A DNA stretch of 32,464 bases from the NCBI GenBank assembly GCA_018819305.1, contig JAHJQO010000001.1:1-32464 (forward strand). Reading direction: 5' to 3'. The notes below the pieces were generated by a model, which was given only the letters and a program-made list of their open reading frames with translations, was not told the DNA's origin and made no database searches. Positions 1 to 7,341 of this stretch are shown here, in pieces; within the stretch, counting starts at the first letter, position 1, and the number at the start of each line of letters is the position of its first letter. The stretch comes from Nanobdellota archaeon. GTDB taxonomy: Archaea > Nanobdellota > Nanobdellia > Woesearchaeales > SM23-78. The translations under genes and the position numbers were made by a program.

Positions 1-20
1 AATCTATTTTCAAAGCCATT

Positions 21-118
21 AAAACTAAATTTGGGGCTAGCATCGCTAGCCACAAGATCTCTGCCCAAAGGGCAGAGGCCTATTGCCGAGCAATAGCCCA
101 TAACATTATTTTAGTTTT
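21..118. ncRNA. Candidate structured RNA (four-way junction)
   Basis: Four perfect helices can be drawn. A closing stem pairs 21-29 (AAAACTAAA) with 110-118 (TTTAGTTTT). Inside it are three hairpins with three-base loops: 35-41/45-51 (GGCTAGC, loop ATC), 59-66/70-77 (CTCTGCCC, loop AAA) and 80-86/90-96 (CTATTGC, loop CGA). The block is much richer in G+C than its surroundings, as stable RNAs usually are in AT-rich archaea. It does not fit a tRNA (loops too small, no T-loop), and I see no RNase P or SRP RNA signature in what is visible. It could equally be a DNA element such as an IS200/IS605-type hairpin end, or the 3' part of a longer RNA starting outside the window. Strand is undetermined. 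Confidence 0.45.
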
Positions 119-149
119 CAAGAGATTCTGGACGGTTCCCTAGAGAACG

Positions 150-165
150 AAACCTTTAAATAGGT
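150..165 (+). promoter_or_regulatory. Promoter with palindromic TATA box
   Basis: The sequence AAACCTTTAAATAGGT holds a TATA box (TTTAAATA) centred about 28 bp before the ATG at 186, so the mRNA is probably leaderless or nearly so. The box is flanked by the inverted halves ACCT and AGGT. The next gene has an almost identical 16-mer at 817-832 (one base different), so the two paralogues probably share regulation. Confidence 0.6.
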
Positions 166-185
166 ACACATTCAGAATAGGCAGT

Positions 186-758
186 ATGGTAGTACCTGCA
201 GAGCCCTCAGTTTTCAGAGAGACCTTGGGTTTTTTTGATAAGATTGGAGTATATGATGTAGTTCTTCCTTTCTTACTAGTATTTACTCTTGTATATGCAA
301 TACTTGAAAAAACCAAGATTTTTGGAACTGAGAGGTTTGAAGGTAAAGGCGATCTTACAAAAAAAAATCTTAATGGTATGACTGCGTTTGTAGTTGCATT
401 CTTTGTTATAGCCTCCACACGTCTTGTCGCAATAATTAATGAAGTTTTGGCGCATACTGTTTTACTATTGTTGCTTTCCATTTGTTTCTTGTTATTGGCA
501 GGAAGTTTTCACTCTGGAAAGGATGAATTTCATCTTGAAAAAAAATGGAAAACCTTTTTCATGATAATCATGTTCATAGGCATTGTGCTTATTTTCCTGA
601 ATGCGCTGGGCTGGCTGCAAGTGCTTTATGAACAATTATTTTTCAAATTTGATACAATAGTGGTGTCGTCGATCGTCCTTATAGGAGTCATTGTGCTCTT
701 TATAGTATATGTAACAGGAGGATTTGCAAAAAAAGATAAGGCTGAAACTAGCGATTAA
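186..758 (+). CDS. Five-TM membrane protein, first of three tandem paralogues
   Basis: A 190-residue polytopic membrane protein of no family I can name. Hydrophobic segments lie near residues 25-43, 62-85, 90-108, 123-144 and 157-180, and the C-terminus is charged and lysine-rich. The N-terminal motif DVVLPFLLVFTLVYA followed by KTKIFG recurs almost unchanged in the next gene, and the five-TM plan recurs in the third. The ATG at 186 lies about 28 bp after a TATA box, favouring a leaderless start. The position upstream of a FlaI/FlaJ-like pair suggests a membrane component of that secretion or pilus-type machine. That role is inferred from context only. Confidence 0.85.
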   Translation: MVVPAEPSVFRETLGFFDKIGVYDVVLPFLLVFTLVYAILEKTKIFGTERFEGKGDLTKKNLNGMTAFVVAFFVIASTRLVAIINEVLAHTVLLLLLSICFLLLAGSFHSGKDEFHLEKKWKTFFMIIMFIGIVLIFLNALGWLQVLYEQLFFKFDTIVVSSIVLIGVIVLFIVYVTGGFAKKDKAETSD

Positions 759-816
759 ATCAATTAATTTTTAAAACAATTAATAATAAAAACAGTAAAA
801 AAAAACAAATTTATGC

Positions 817-832
817 AAACCTATAAATAGGT
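817..832 (+). promoter_or_regulatory. Promoter with palindromic TATA box (second copy)
   Basis: AAACCTATAAATAGGT: a TATA box inside the inverted repeat ACCTA/TAGGT. It differs by one base from the promoter of the preceding paralogue. Expected transcription start is near 850, leaving a short leader that carries the Shine-Dalgarno sequence AGGAGG at 858-863. Confidence 0.6.
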
Positions 833-873
833 GTTGTAACAATTAATAAACAAATAAAGGAGGCTGATTGAAA

Positions 874-1467
874 ATGTTTTTCCAAAACTTTATCGTATCC
901 CTTGACGCCTGGGGCGTAACAGACGTTTTATTGCCATTTGTTCTTGTATTTACAATAGTATTTGCAACTTTGCAAAAGACAAAGATATTAGGTGACGGCA
1001 AGAAGCAATACAATGTTATTGTTTCGCTTGTAATGGCATTGGCAGTAGTTATCCCTCATGTTGTAGGAAGATATCCTTTTAATTTCGATCCTGTTGAAAT
1101 CATAAACAGGGCTCTGCCGCAAGTATCCATAATAGTTGTAGCTATAGTCATGCTGTTGTTAATCATTGGTGTGTTTGGAAATGAAATTGACGTTGCAGGT
1201 ACTCCTTTGGCAACATGGGTTATTGTGTTTGCAGTAGTGGCTGTGGTTGCTATTTTTGGTTCAGCAATTGGATGGTATACAATGCCTCAATGGCTTATAT
1301 TTTTACAGAATCCAGAACTCCAAGCATTAATAGTGATGATTCTTGTCTTTGGAATCATAATTGCCTTTATTACAAAAGAGGATAAAAAAGACTCTGACAA
1401 AGAAAAAGGCTTTGGAAAGTTCTGGGATGGTATTGGCGAAGCCATGAAGAAAAAAGACAGCAAGTAA
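874..1467 (+). CDS. Five-TM membrane protein, second tandem paralogue
   Basis: About 197 residues with five hydrophobic segments spaced as in the gene before it. The shared N-terminal signature is DVLLPFVLVFTIVFATL then KTKILG. The tail after the last segment is strongly basic and acidic (KEDKKDSDKEK...), likely cytoplasmic. I chose the ATG at 874, ten bases after the AGGAGG at 858-863. An in-frame TTG at 868 (four bases after it) is an alternative that adds two residues. Unlike the first copy, this gene has a true ribosome binding site and may be translated more strongly. Function is unknown; it is presumed to be part of the same membrane module as its neighbours. Confidence 0.85.
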   Translation: MFFQNFIVSLDAWGVTDVLLPFVLVFTIVFATLQKTKILGDGKKQYNVIVSLVMALAVVIPHVVGRYPFNFDPVEIINRALPQVSIIVVAIVMLLLIIGVFGNEIDVAGTPLATWVIVFAVVAVVAIFGSAIGWYTMPQWLIFLQNPELQALIVMILVFGIIIAFITKEDKKDSDKEKGFGKFWDGIGEAMKKKDSK

Positions 1468-1523
1468 AAACGAAAATTTTTTTTATTTTATACTTTTATA
1501 TTTTAATTATTTTTTTATGAAAA

Positions 1524-2150
1524 ATGGCAAGTTTCCTTGATATAAGCTTAATGGGACATTTTCAATCCATCTTTGTAGTTTTACTAATATTTCTTGTCTT
1601 GTTTGGAATGCTGGAATTTATAAAAGCATTTGGTGCCGGCAAAACAGGTCTGCATGCAATTATAGCGGCTGTTGTTGCACTTTTCTTTTTAGTGTCAAAA
1701 ATGGCAGTAAATATTGTGAGTTTTATGGTGCCTTGGTTCATGGTAATTATGATATTTTTATTTTTCACAATGTTTTTTATACGGATGTTTGGTGCTCAAG
1801 AAAAACACATGTTTGATTTGATTAAAGATCCGAATGTTTATCCCTGGCTCATTATTATGATTGTTTTGGTGCTTGTAGTTGCATTGGGAACAAATCTAGG
1901 ACAAGGTTTGCTGGAGCAGGGGCAAGGCATTGAAAGCCCTGACATTCAGCCAGGTATAGATTATACAGGAGAAACAGGAACACAATTGCAGCCTGCAACT
2001 CCAGGAACCAGCAGCACAGCCACAGACAGCTGGTCAACAAATGTGATATCCACACTCAGACATCCCAAAGTATTAGGATTATTATTTGTCTTTTTAATTG
2101 CAGGAATATCTATTATTTTCTTGACAAAACCGTCTATACCTCCTGGATAG
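1524..2150 (+). CDS. Five-TM membrane protein, third tandem paralogue
   Basis: 208 residues. Four hydrophobic segments come first (about 13-32, 43-68, 70-90, 105-123). A long Gly/Pro/Thr/Ser-rich hydrophilic loop follows (about 125-178), then a last TM segment (about 183-202) with a short tail. It keeps the five-TM layout of the two upstream genes but is more diverged, and the extended loop between TM4 and TM5 is its own addition. The flexible loop is probably on the opposite side of the membrane from the N-terminal charged linker. A TATA-like stretch lies near 1489-1494. Not assignable to a named family by eye; the context suggests a role with the FlaI/FlaJ pair. Confidence 0.82.
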   Translation: MASFLDISLMGHFQSIFVVLLIFLVLFGMLEFIKAFGAGKTGLHAIIAAVVALFFLVSKMAVNIVSFMVPWFMVIMIFLFFTMFFIRMFGAQEKHMFDLIKDPNVYPWLIIMIVLVLVVALGTNLGQGLLEQGQGIESPDIQPGIDYTGETGTQLQPATPGTSSTATDSWSTNVISTLRHPKVLGLLFVFLIAGISIIFLTKPSIPPG

Positions 2151-2171
2151 AAAAAGAACTTCTTTTTTCAA

Positions 2172-2786
2172 TTATTTTGGTCTAGATTTAGTCATAGCAT
2201 CAGTGACTTTACTGAGTTCATGAACATTTTCTGTAAAAACAGGCAGAACTTTTGAGAAAACTTTTTCCATGGCTCTGACTTCAGCACCAACTTCAAGAAT
2301 GTTTTTGTCATATTCACCGATTTTTCCAATAATTGCCTGATGAACCTTGTCAAATTCATCTTTTAAATTATCAAAACTCTGCTCTAGCTTGGTGACTTTG
2401 ATTTCAATATCATTTTTCCATTCCACAATTTTGTTAATATCCTTGACAAGATCATTCCACTTTTCCTCAATAATACTTTCTACAAGCTCTTCAATCTCTT
2501 CATTGCTGGCGCCGCCGCCTGCATTACCATAATCTTGCGCATATTGAGGACCCATTCCCGGATTTGAATCTTGACCTATGGGTGCTCCTGCAAAACTTGG
2601 AGGAGTCTGTCCACCTGGTGCTCCTGAAGCCATATCTGACTGGTTTAATGCATCAAAAATTTGAGTAGAAGAATAACCATTTCTTTGCAAAGCCTGAACT
2701 ATCTGGTTATTATCATATCCTTTGGCTTGCATAGCCCTAACCTGGTCAATTGGCAGATCTGTTTGTTTATTAAACAATACATGCAC
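2172..2786 (-). CDS. Coiled-coil protein with N-terminal helical repeats, FlaC/D-like
   Basis: 204 residues. The N-terminus has two short helical repeats of the type IDQVRAMQAKGY...IVQAL and NGYSSTQIFDALNQ (about 14-48), resembling small UBA-like helical modules. A flexible Gly/Pro/Gln/Ala linker (about 52-92) follows, then a long helical coiled coil (about 95-200) rich in Glu and Lys. The C-terminal stretch with EVRAMEKVFSKVLPVF resembles the accessory archaellum proteins FlaC/D/E, but I cannot confirm this without a profile search. There is no signal peptide, so it is probably cytoplasmic. It converges with the third membrane gene (21-bp gap) and faces the FlaI-like ATPase, which fits an accessory subunit of that machine. 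Confidence 0.8.
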   Translation of the reverse strand: MHVLFNKQTDLPIDQVRAMQAKGYDNNQIVQALQRNGYSSTQIFDALNQSDMASGAPGGQTPPSFAGAPIGQDSNPGMGPQYAQDYGNAGGGASNEEIEELVESIIEEKWNDLVKDINKIVEWKNDIEIKVTKLEQSFDNLKDEFDKVHQAIIGKIGEYDKNILEVGAEVRAMEKVFSKVLPVFTENVHELSKVTDAMTKSRPK

Positions 2787-2853
2787 CTCTTTTGTTTTTT
2801 CTTTAATTGATTCTTATAAAGCATACTATATAAATTTTATGTTGTTATTAAGA

Positions 2854-3288
2854 TTAATCAGGTTTTTTCCCTTGTTTTTCTGCTAACAACTTGTTTATCT
2901 CAGCTCTTGTGACGAAATTCATTGGCTGCCACATGTCAAGATAACGTTCAATTACCTTAAAATCATTTTTATTTGCAAGATTTTTTATCTCATTGCTTAT
3001 AAGCCTAATCTTGTCTTTGACATCATTTACTTCGCGTTTTAAATCAACAACATCTTCTGAAATTGACTTAATGTCTGTGCTGAGCTCTTTTTCAAGTTCA
3101 ATAATATTTTGCTCTGAAACTTGGCTCTTGCTTCTGAGAGTAGAATATCTTTCTTCCAGAATCCTGAGATTTGCAGCTACACTGTTAACAGTCTTAGAAA
3201 TCCTGCCAAACAAGTCTGCATCTGCAGACTGCTTTTTGATATGCTTTTCAGGACTCACCTCTCTTGGAAATAAGGTTGGTTCAACCAT
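2854..3288 (-). CDS. Coiled-coil protein, FlaD/E-like
   Basis: 144 residues without signal peptide or membrane segment. The central part (about 30-108) is an almost continuous coiled coil. The C-terminus (about 110-140) is a compact motif, FKVIERYLDMWQPMNFVTR, followed by a short helix. That layout, coiled coil plus a small C-terminal domain, is seen in archaellum FlaD/E-type accessory proteins; the match is by general appearance only. The ATG at 3288 lies about 26 bp after a TATA-like TTATAATTA, so a leaderless message is likely. It is divergent from the FlaI-like gene and upstream of a second coiled-coil gene on the same strand. Confidence 0.8.
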   Translation of the reverse strand: MVEPTLFPREVSPEKHIKKQSADADLFGRISKTVNSVAANLRILEERYSTLRSKSQVSEQNIIELEKELSTDIKSISEDVVDLKREVNDVKDKIRLISNEIKNLANKNDFKVIERYLDMWQPMNFVTRAEINKLLAEKQGKKPD

Positions 3289-3392
3289 GACAATTATTGT
3301 TTAATTATAATAGTATTTAATAGTTTTGGAATTTTTTAATTATTAATTATCTTTTCTCGATATTCCCAATTATTAACAAAAGATTTATACAA

Positions 3393-3443
3393 CAAAAATC
3401 ACGATTTTTGAGCATAAATCTTTCTTATCAGAAAGATTTATAT
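3393..3443 (+). promoter_or_regulatory. Inverted repeats in divergent promoter region of the ATPase gene
   Basis: Two perfect inverted repeats stand back to back: CAAAAATC/GATTTTTG (3393-3400/3403-3410) and ATAAATCTTTC/GAAAGATTTAT (3414-3424/3431-3441). The second repeat places the archaeal BRE-TATA string GAAAGATTTAT on both strands in divergent orientation. The right-hand TATA (3436-3443) would start a transcript near 3466 with a leader of about 47 bases before the TTG start. A second TATA-like box at 3480-3487 could also act. Confidence 0.5.
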
Positions 3444-3512
3444 ACCTTTATTGGCGTATTTCATTCTAGTTAGCTTATGCTATAAATATGGGGAAAAAAG
3501 AGGTGGAATTAG

Positions 3513-6500
3513 TTGCTTTTTGATAAAGATAAAGGTGGTCTTCCTCACGAGTTAATCAGGGAAGGCGAAGAGGCTATTCTGAAGATTGACTGTGAACAGC
3601 TTACAACAGTTCCTTCAATAGAGGATAATCCCAGCCTTATGTCTTTTACCATAGACCGGCTTATTGAAAACAAAGCCACGACCAAGATTGTTTTTCTGCA
3701 AAAACGTGATTATGAATATGATTATGCCCAGACAAGAATCTTGATGGAAATAGCTATTCTTTACAATAGACTTATCAAGAAAAAAGACTTGTTTAGTTAT
3801 GAATCAATTAGTGTAAAAACCTCTCCGCGATTTGTGGACAGAATTTACAATCAGATTCATAATTTAATATTTGATATCTTTAAAAAAGACCCTTTGACAT
3901 GTTATATTGAGTTAAGAAGACTGCTGAGGCATGAAAAGATTTTGCTTGAAAAAGAACCCGGAGCATCAGCTCAAGCCCACAAGCTTTACATCAAGCTATT
4001 GACATATCTTCTTGAGGAGCTAGACAAGACAAGGCTCATCACAATCGCCATGCCATTCCTTCCAGGACACAAACCTTTTGAAAGAGAAATTTACAGTAAT
4101 ATTTTTTCTCCTACAATAAAGCCAGATTTTATGTTCACAAAACTCATGGCTACTTATCCTAAAGGAGCAACTGAATTAGATAACTATAATATCAGGGATG
4201 TTGAAGTTGTTATTTTTGAACTAGATGATAATGTTCAGTATCTTTATCATGTCACTCCGCCAGAATTCAAGCTAAAAGAAGAGCATTATGAACTTCTTGA
4301 CCTGGCTAGAAATATTATTGCAGAACATAAACCAACAAAACAAGAATTTGTTGACCCTGAGAGAATGAGAGAAGTATTCTACAATGTAGGATATGATTTG
4401 CTTGAAGAATTATCAAATTATCGCGGAGTTAAACTTACAGAGACTGAACTTAAAGAACTGACAATGATTCTTATTAGATATACTGTCGGGTTTGGTCTTA
4501 TAGAAGTTTTGCTTGAAGATCCTCAGATTCAGGACATTACTTTTAACAGTCCTTCTGGTCAGAGTCCTCTTTTTATTGTTCATGGTGAATTTGGTGACTG
4601 CAAGACAAATATTATTCCTAGTGTAAGTGATGCAGATAGCTGGGCTTCAAAGCTTAGAATGATTAGCGGCCGTCCTTTAGATGAAGCTAACCCTGTGCTT
4701 GATACGGAAATATCAATTCCAGGAATTGCAAGAGCAAGAGTAGGTGTTATTGCTCCTCCTCTGAATCCATTTGGAATTGCTTATGCATTCAGACGCCACA
4801 GGGACAAGCCTTGGACTCTGCCTTTGTTTATCCATAATAAGATGATTAATCCTCTTGCAGCAGGCTTGATTAGTTTTCTGGTTGATGGAAACCGAACCCT
4901 GCTTGTTGCAGGAACAAGAAGCGCAGGTAAGACAAGTGTATTAGGAAGTGTCATGATAGAGATTATGCGTCGTTGTAGAATTATAACAATTGAAGATACT
5001 CTTGAACTGCCTAATGAAGGCCTGCGAAACCTTGGTTATAATATTCAGTCAATGAAAGTTGCGTCTGCGCTTTCAAAAGGAACAGCAGAAGTTCCTGCTG
5101 ACGAAGGTATTAGAACAACTCTTAGGCTTGGAGATTCTGCATTGATTGTTGGAGAAGTCAGAAGTTCTCTAAGAGGAGATCAAGAGGTTGTAGTTGTTGA
5201 TAATGGACAGACTAAGAGGATTGCTATAAAATTCCTTGAGAATGAAAATCTTAATTCCATTTTCCTTCCAACTTTGGATGAGCAAGGAAAAATGAAATTA
5301 AAAAAACTTACAGGATTTGTAAAGCATCCTAAACGACGTCAGTTAATTAAACTTACTACCAAATCAGGAAGAGAAGTTATTGTAACTCCAGATCATAGCA
5401 TATTTACTCATGTTAATTTTAAGATATGTGCTATAGATACAGATAAATTAAACATAGGCAATCCTGTGATTATTCCTTCTAAATTGCCAAATGATTTTAA
5501 TGATATTAATTACATCAATTTGTTGGAATTATTTAAAAAAGATTATAGACTTGAAAATGCAGAGCCTTATATTAGAAAGGCAATAAAAGTTCTAGGTTGG
5601 AGAACTGCTAGTAAAATATGTGATGTTTCAGATATTTATAGATATTTATTATCAACCCAGAAAACAAGAATTCCTATAAAATATTTCTTGAAATTAATGG
5701 AAAAAGCTAAAATCAAATATGAACTTGATAATTTAAGAATTAAAAGAGGAACTTCGAATAGTATTCCTGCTAAATTCCCAATTAATGAGAATGTTATGAG
5801 ATTTATTGGTTATTATCTTTCAGAAGGAAACATATCAAGAGGATGTGTGCAGATTACAAACTCAAAACCAAAAATAATAGCTGATGTCACAAATACCTGC
5901 ATAAAAGAACTTAGTTTGAAAGTTTCAAAAAGGAAAATTAAAGGTTTAGGGACATCAATACAGATGCTTATTAGTTCTAAACCTCTCTCAGATCTCTTAA
6001 TTAAAATAGGTTGTGGTAAAACCAGTTTATATAAAAGAATTCCTGAGTTTGTGAATGGTCTTAATGAAAAAAAAATTTGTGCTTTATTACAAGGGATGTA
6101 CAGTGGAGACGGTTCAATATCATGTTCTAAAAGATCAGGGAACCTTATTAGATATTTTTCTACATCTAAAAAACTTGTCGAAGATGTTTCTTATTTGTTG
6201 TTGTCCTTAGGGATTGTTTGCAGATTGCATTCGCAGAGACCTAAACTAGAAACTCATAAAACCATTTATATTGCTGAGATAAAACAAAGAAAATACTGTG
6301 AACATTTCATTCAAAATGTAGGTTTTACACATAAAAACCCTGAACTTATAGCTAAATCCTTCTCTCATAGCGAAGATGATTCTGTTAGATTTGATTCAAT
6401 TGAGTTAGAAAAACATCTTAAATTGCCAAGAAAATACAGACATCTTCAAAGAACAAAATGTTGCTCAAAAGATTATTTAAAAAGAATTACTGAAGAAGTG

Positions 6501-7304
6501 AAATGCACTGATGAAATCTATGATTTTGCTCATGGCGATTTTTTTATTGATAAAGTTAAATCAATTGAATGGATAGATCTTCCTAAACCAGAGTATGTTT
6601 ATGATTTAGAAGTAAAATCTACTCAACGATTTATTGGTGGATTTGGCGGTATTCTACTTCATAATACGGAAGCAGCTGCTCTTTACGAGGCAATGAGAGT
6701 TGGTGCTCTTGCAAATGTTGTTGCAGGTACTATTCACGGCGACAGTCCATATGGTGTTTTTGACAGGGTTGTCAATGACCTTGGAGTGCCAAGAACTAGT
6801 TTCAAAGCAACTGACATAATCATTGTTGCGAATCCAATAAGAAGTTCTGACGGCCTGCATAAATGGAGGCGAGTTACTCAAATAACAGAAGTAAGAAAAG
6901 AATGGGAAGATGATCCTCTCAGAGAGCACGGTTTTGTTGACCTGATGAAGTATAATTCAAAAACAGACGAGCTTGAGCCGACAGATGAATTGATTAATGG
7001 AGATAGTGATATCTTGAAGGCTATTGCAGGCAATGTTAAGGATTGGGCTGGCAACTGGGATGCTGTCTGGGAAAATGTTTTGCTCAGAGCCAAGATAAAA
7101 GAAGAAATTGTAAAAACAGCAGAAATTGAGAAAAATATGGATTTGCTTGAAGCAAAATTTGTTATCAACTGTAATGACCATTTTCATAAAATTAATGACA
7201 AGGTTAAAAAGAAAACAGGAAAAATTGATTCTGACAGAATATTTTTTGAATGGAATGAATGGCTAAAAAAAGAGGTTAAAAAACAAAGAGCTAATAAATC
7301 TTAA
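3513..7304 (+). CDS. Type II/IV secretion ATPase (FlaI/TadA-like) interrupted by an intein
   Basis: The 1263-residue precursor is a hexameric secretion/pilus ATPase of the FlaI/GspE/VirB11 superfamily that would power assembly with the platform protein downstream. Walker A is GTRSAGKT (about 467-474). The acidic strand IITIEDTLELP follows, and the Walker B-type region ALIVGEVRS ends at residue 551. An intein occupies 552-1051. The chain then resumes at TEAAALYEAMRVG and the His box GTIHGD. After splicing the protein is 763 residues, longer than the roughly 550 of typical archaellum FlaI; the extra length is an N-terminal region of about 200 residues. The start is TTG at 3513, six bases after the Shine-Dalgarno GAGGTGG (3500-3506). 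It lies 37 bp before the FlaJ-like gene, so the two are probably co-transcribed. Confidence 0.93.
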   Translation: MLFDKDKGGLPHELIREGEEAILKIDCEQLTTVPSIEDNPSLMSFTIDRLIENKATTKIVFLQKRDYEYDYAQTRILMEIAILYNRLIKKKDLFSYESISVKTSPRFVDRIYNQIHNLIFDIFKKDPLTCYIELRRLLRHEKILLEKEPGASAQAHKLYIKLLTYLLEELDKTRLITIAMPFLPGHKPFEREIYSNIFSPTIKPDFMFTKLMATYPKGATELDNYNIRDVEVVIFELDDNVQYLYHVTPPEFKLKEEHYELLDLARNIIAEHKPTKQEFVDPERMREVFYNVGYDLLEELSNYRGVKLTETELKELTMILIRYTVGFGLIEVLLEDPQIQDITFNSPSGQSPLFIVHGEFGDCKTNIIPSVSDADSWASKLRMISGRPLDEANPVLDTEISIPGIARARVGVIAPPLNPFGIAYAFRRHRDKPWTLPLFIHNKMINPLAAGLISFLVDGNRTLLVAGTRSAGKTSVLGSVMIEIMRRCRIITIEDTLELPNEGLRNLGYNIQSMKVASALSKGTAEVPADEGIRTTLRLGDSALIVGEVRSSLRGDQEVVVVDNGQTKRIAIKFLENENLNSIFLPTLDEQGKMKLKKLTGFVKHPKRRQLIKLTTKSGREVIVTPDHSIFTHVNFKICAIDTDKLNIGNPVIIPSKLPNDFNDINYINLLELFKKDYRLENAEPYIRKAIKVLGWRTASKICDVSDIYRYLLSTQKTRIPIKYFLKLMEKAKIKYELDNLRIKRGTSNSIPAKFPINENVMRFIGYYLSEGNISRGCVQITNSKPKIIADVTNTCIKELSLKVSKRKIKGLGTSIQMLISSKPLSDLLIKIGCGKTSLYKRIPEFVNGLNEKKICALLQGMYSGDGSISCSKRSGNLIRYFSTSKKLVEDVSYLLLSLGIVCRLHSQRPKLETHKTIYIAEIKQRKYCEHFIQNVGFTHKNPELIAKSFSHSEDDSVRFDSIELEKHLKLPRKYRHLQRTKCCSKDYLKRITEEVKCTDEIYDFAHGDFFIDKVKSIEWIDLPKPEYVYDLEVKSTQRFIGGFGGILLHNTEAAALYEAMRVGALANVVAGTIHGDSPYGVFDRVVNDLGVPRTSFKATDIIIVANPIRSSDGLHKWRRVTQITEVRKEWEDDPLREHGFVDLMKYNSKTDELEPTDELINGDSDILKAIAGNVKDWAGNWDAVWENVLLRAKIKEEIVKTAEIEKNMDLLEAKFVINCNDHFHKINDKVKKKTGKIDSDRIFFEWNEWLKKEVKKQRANKS
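5166..6665 (+). other. Intein with LAGLIDADG homing endonuclease domain
   Basis: 500 residues (552-1051 of the precursor). The N-terminal splice block is SLRGDQEVVVV, with serine rather than cysteine at position 1. The TxxH block B is GREVIVTPDHS. Two LAGLIDADG helices are seen at FIGYYLSEGN (about 764) and LLQGMYSGDG (about 858). The C-terminal block is VYDLEV...GGILLHN, ending in the canonical His-Asn. The +1 extein residue is threonine. All splicing residues are present, so it should splice and may still be an active endonuclease. It sits between GEVRS and TEA, the most conserved catalytic site of the ATPase, as usual for inteins. Confidence 0.95.
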
Positions 7305-7341
7305 TGAAACATAGAGTAATTTTTAGCTTTTTGAAGAGAGC

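Noticed and set aside
140-481. Minus-strand open frame of 113 codons
   Set aside because: It is antisense to the first membrane protein, which has a promoter, clear TM pattern and a paralogue.
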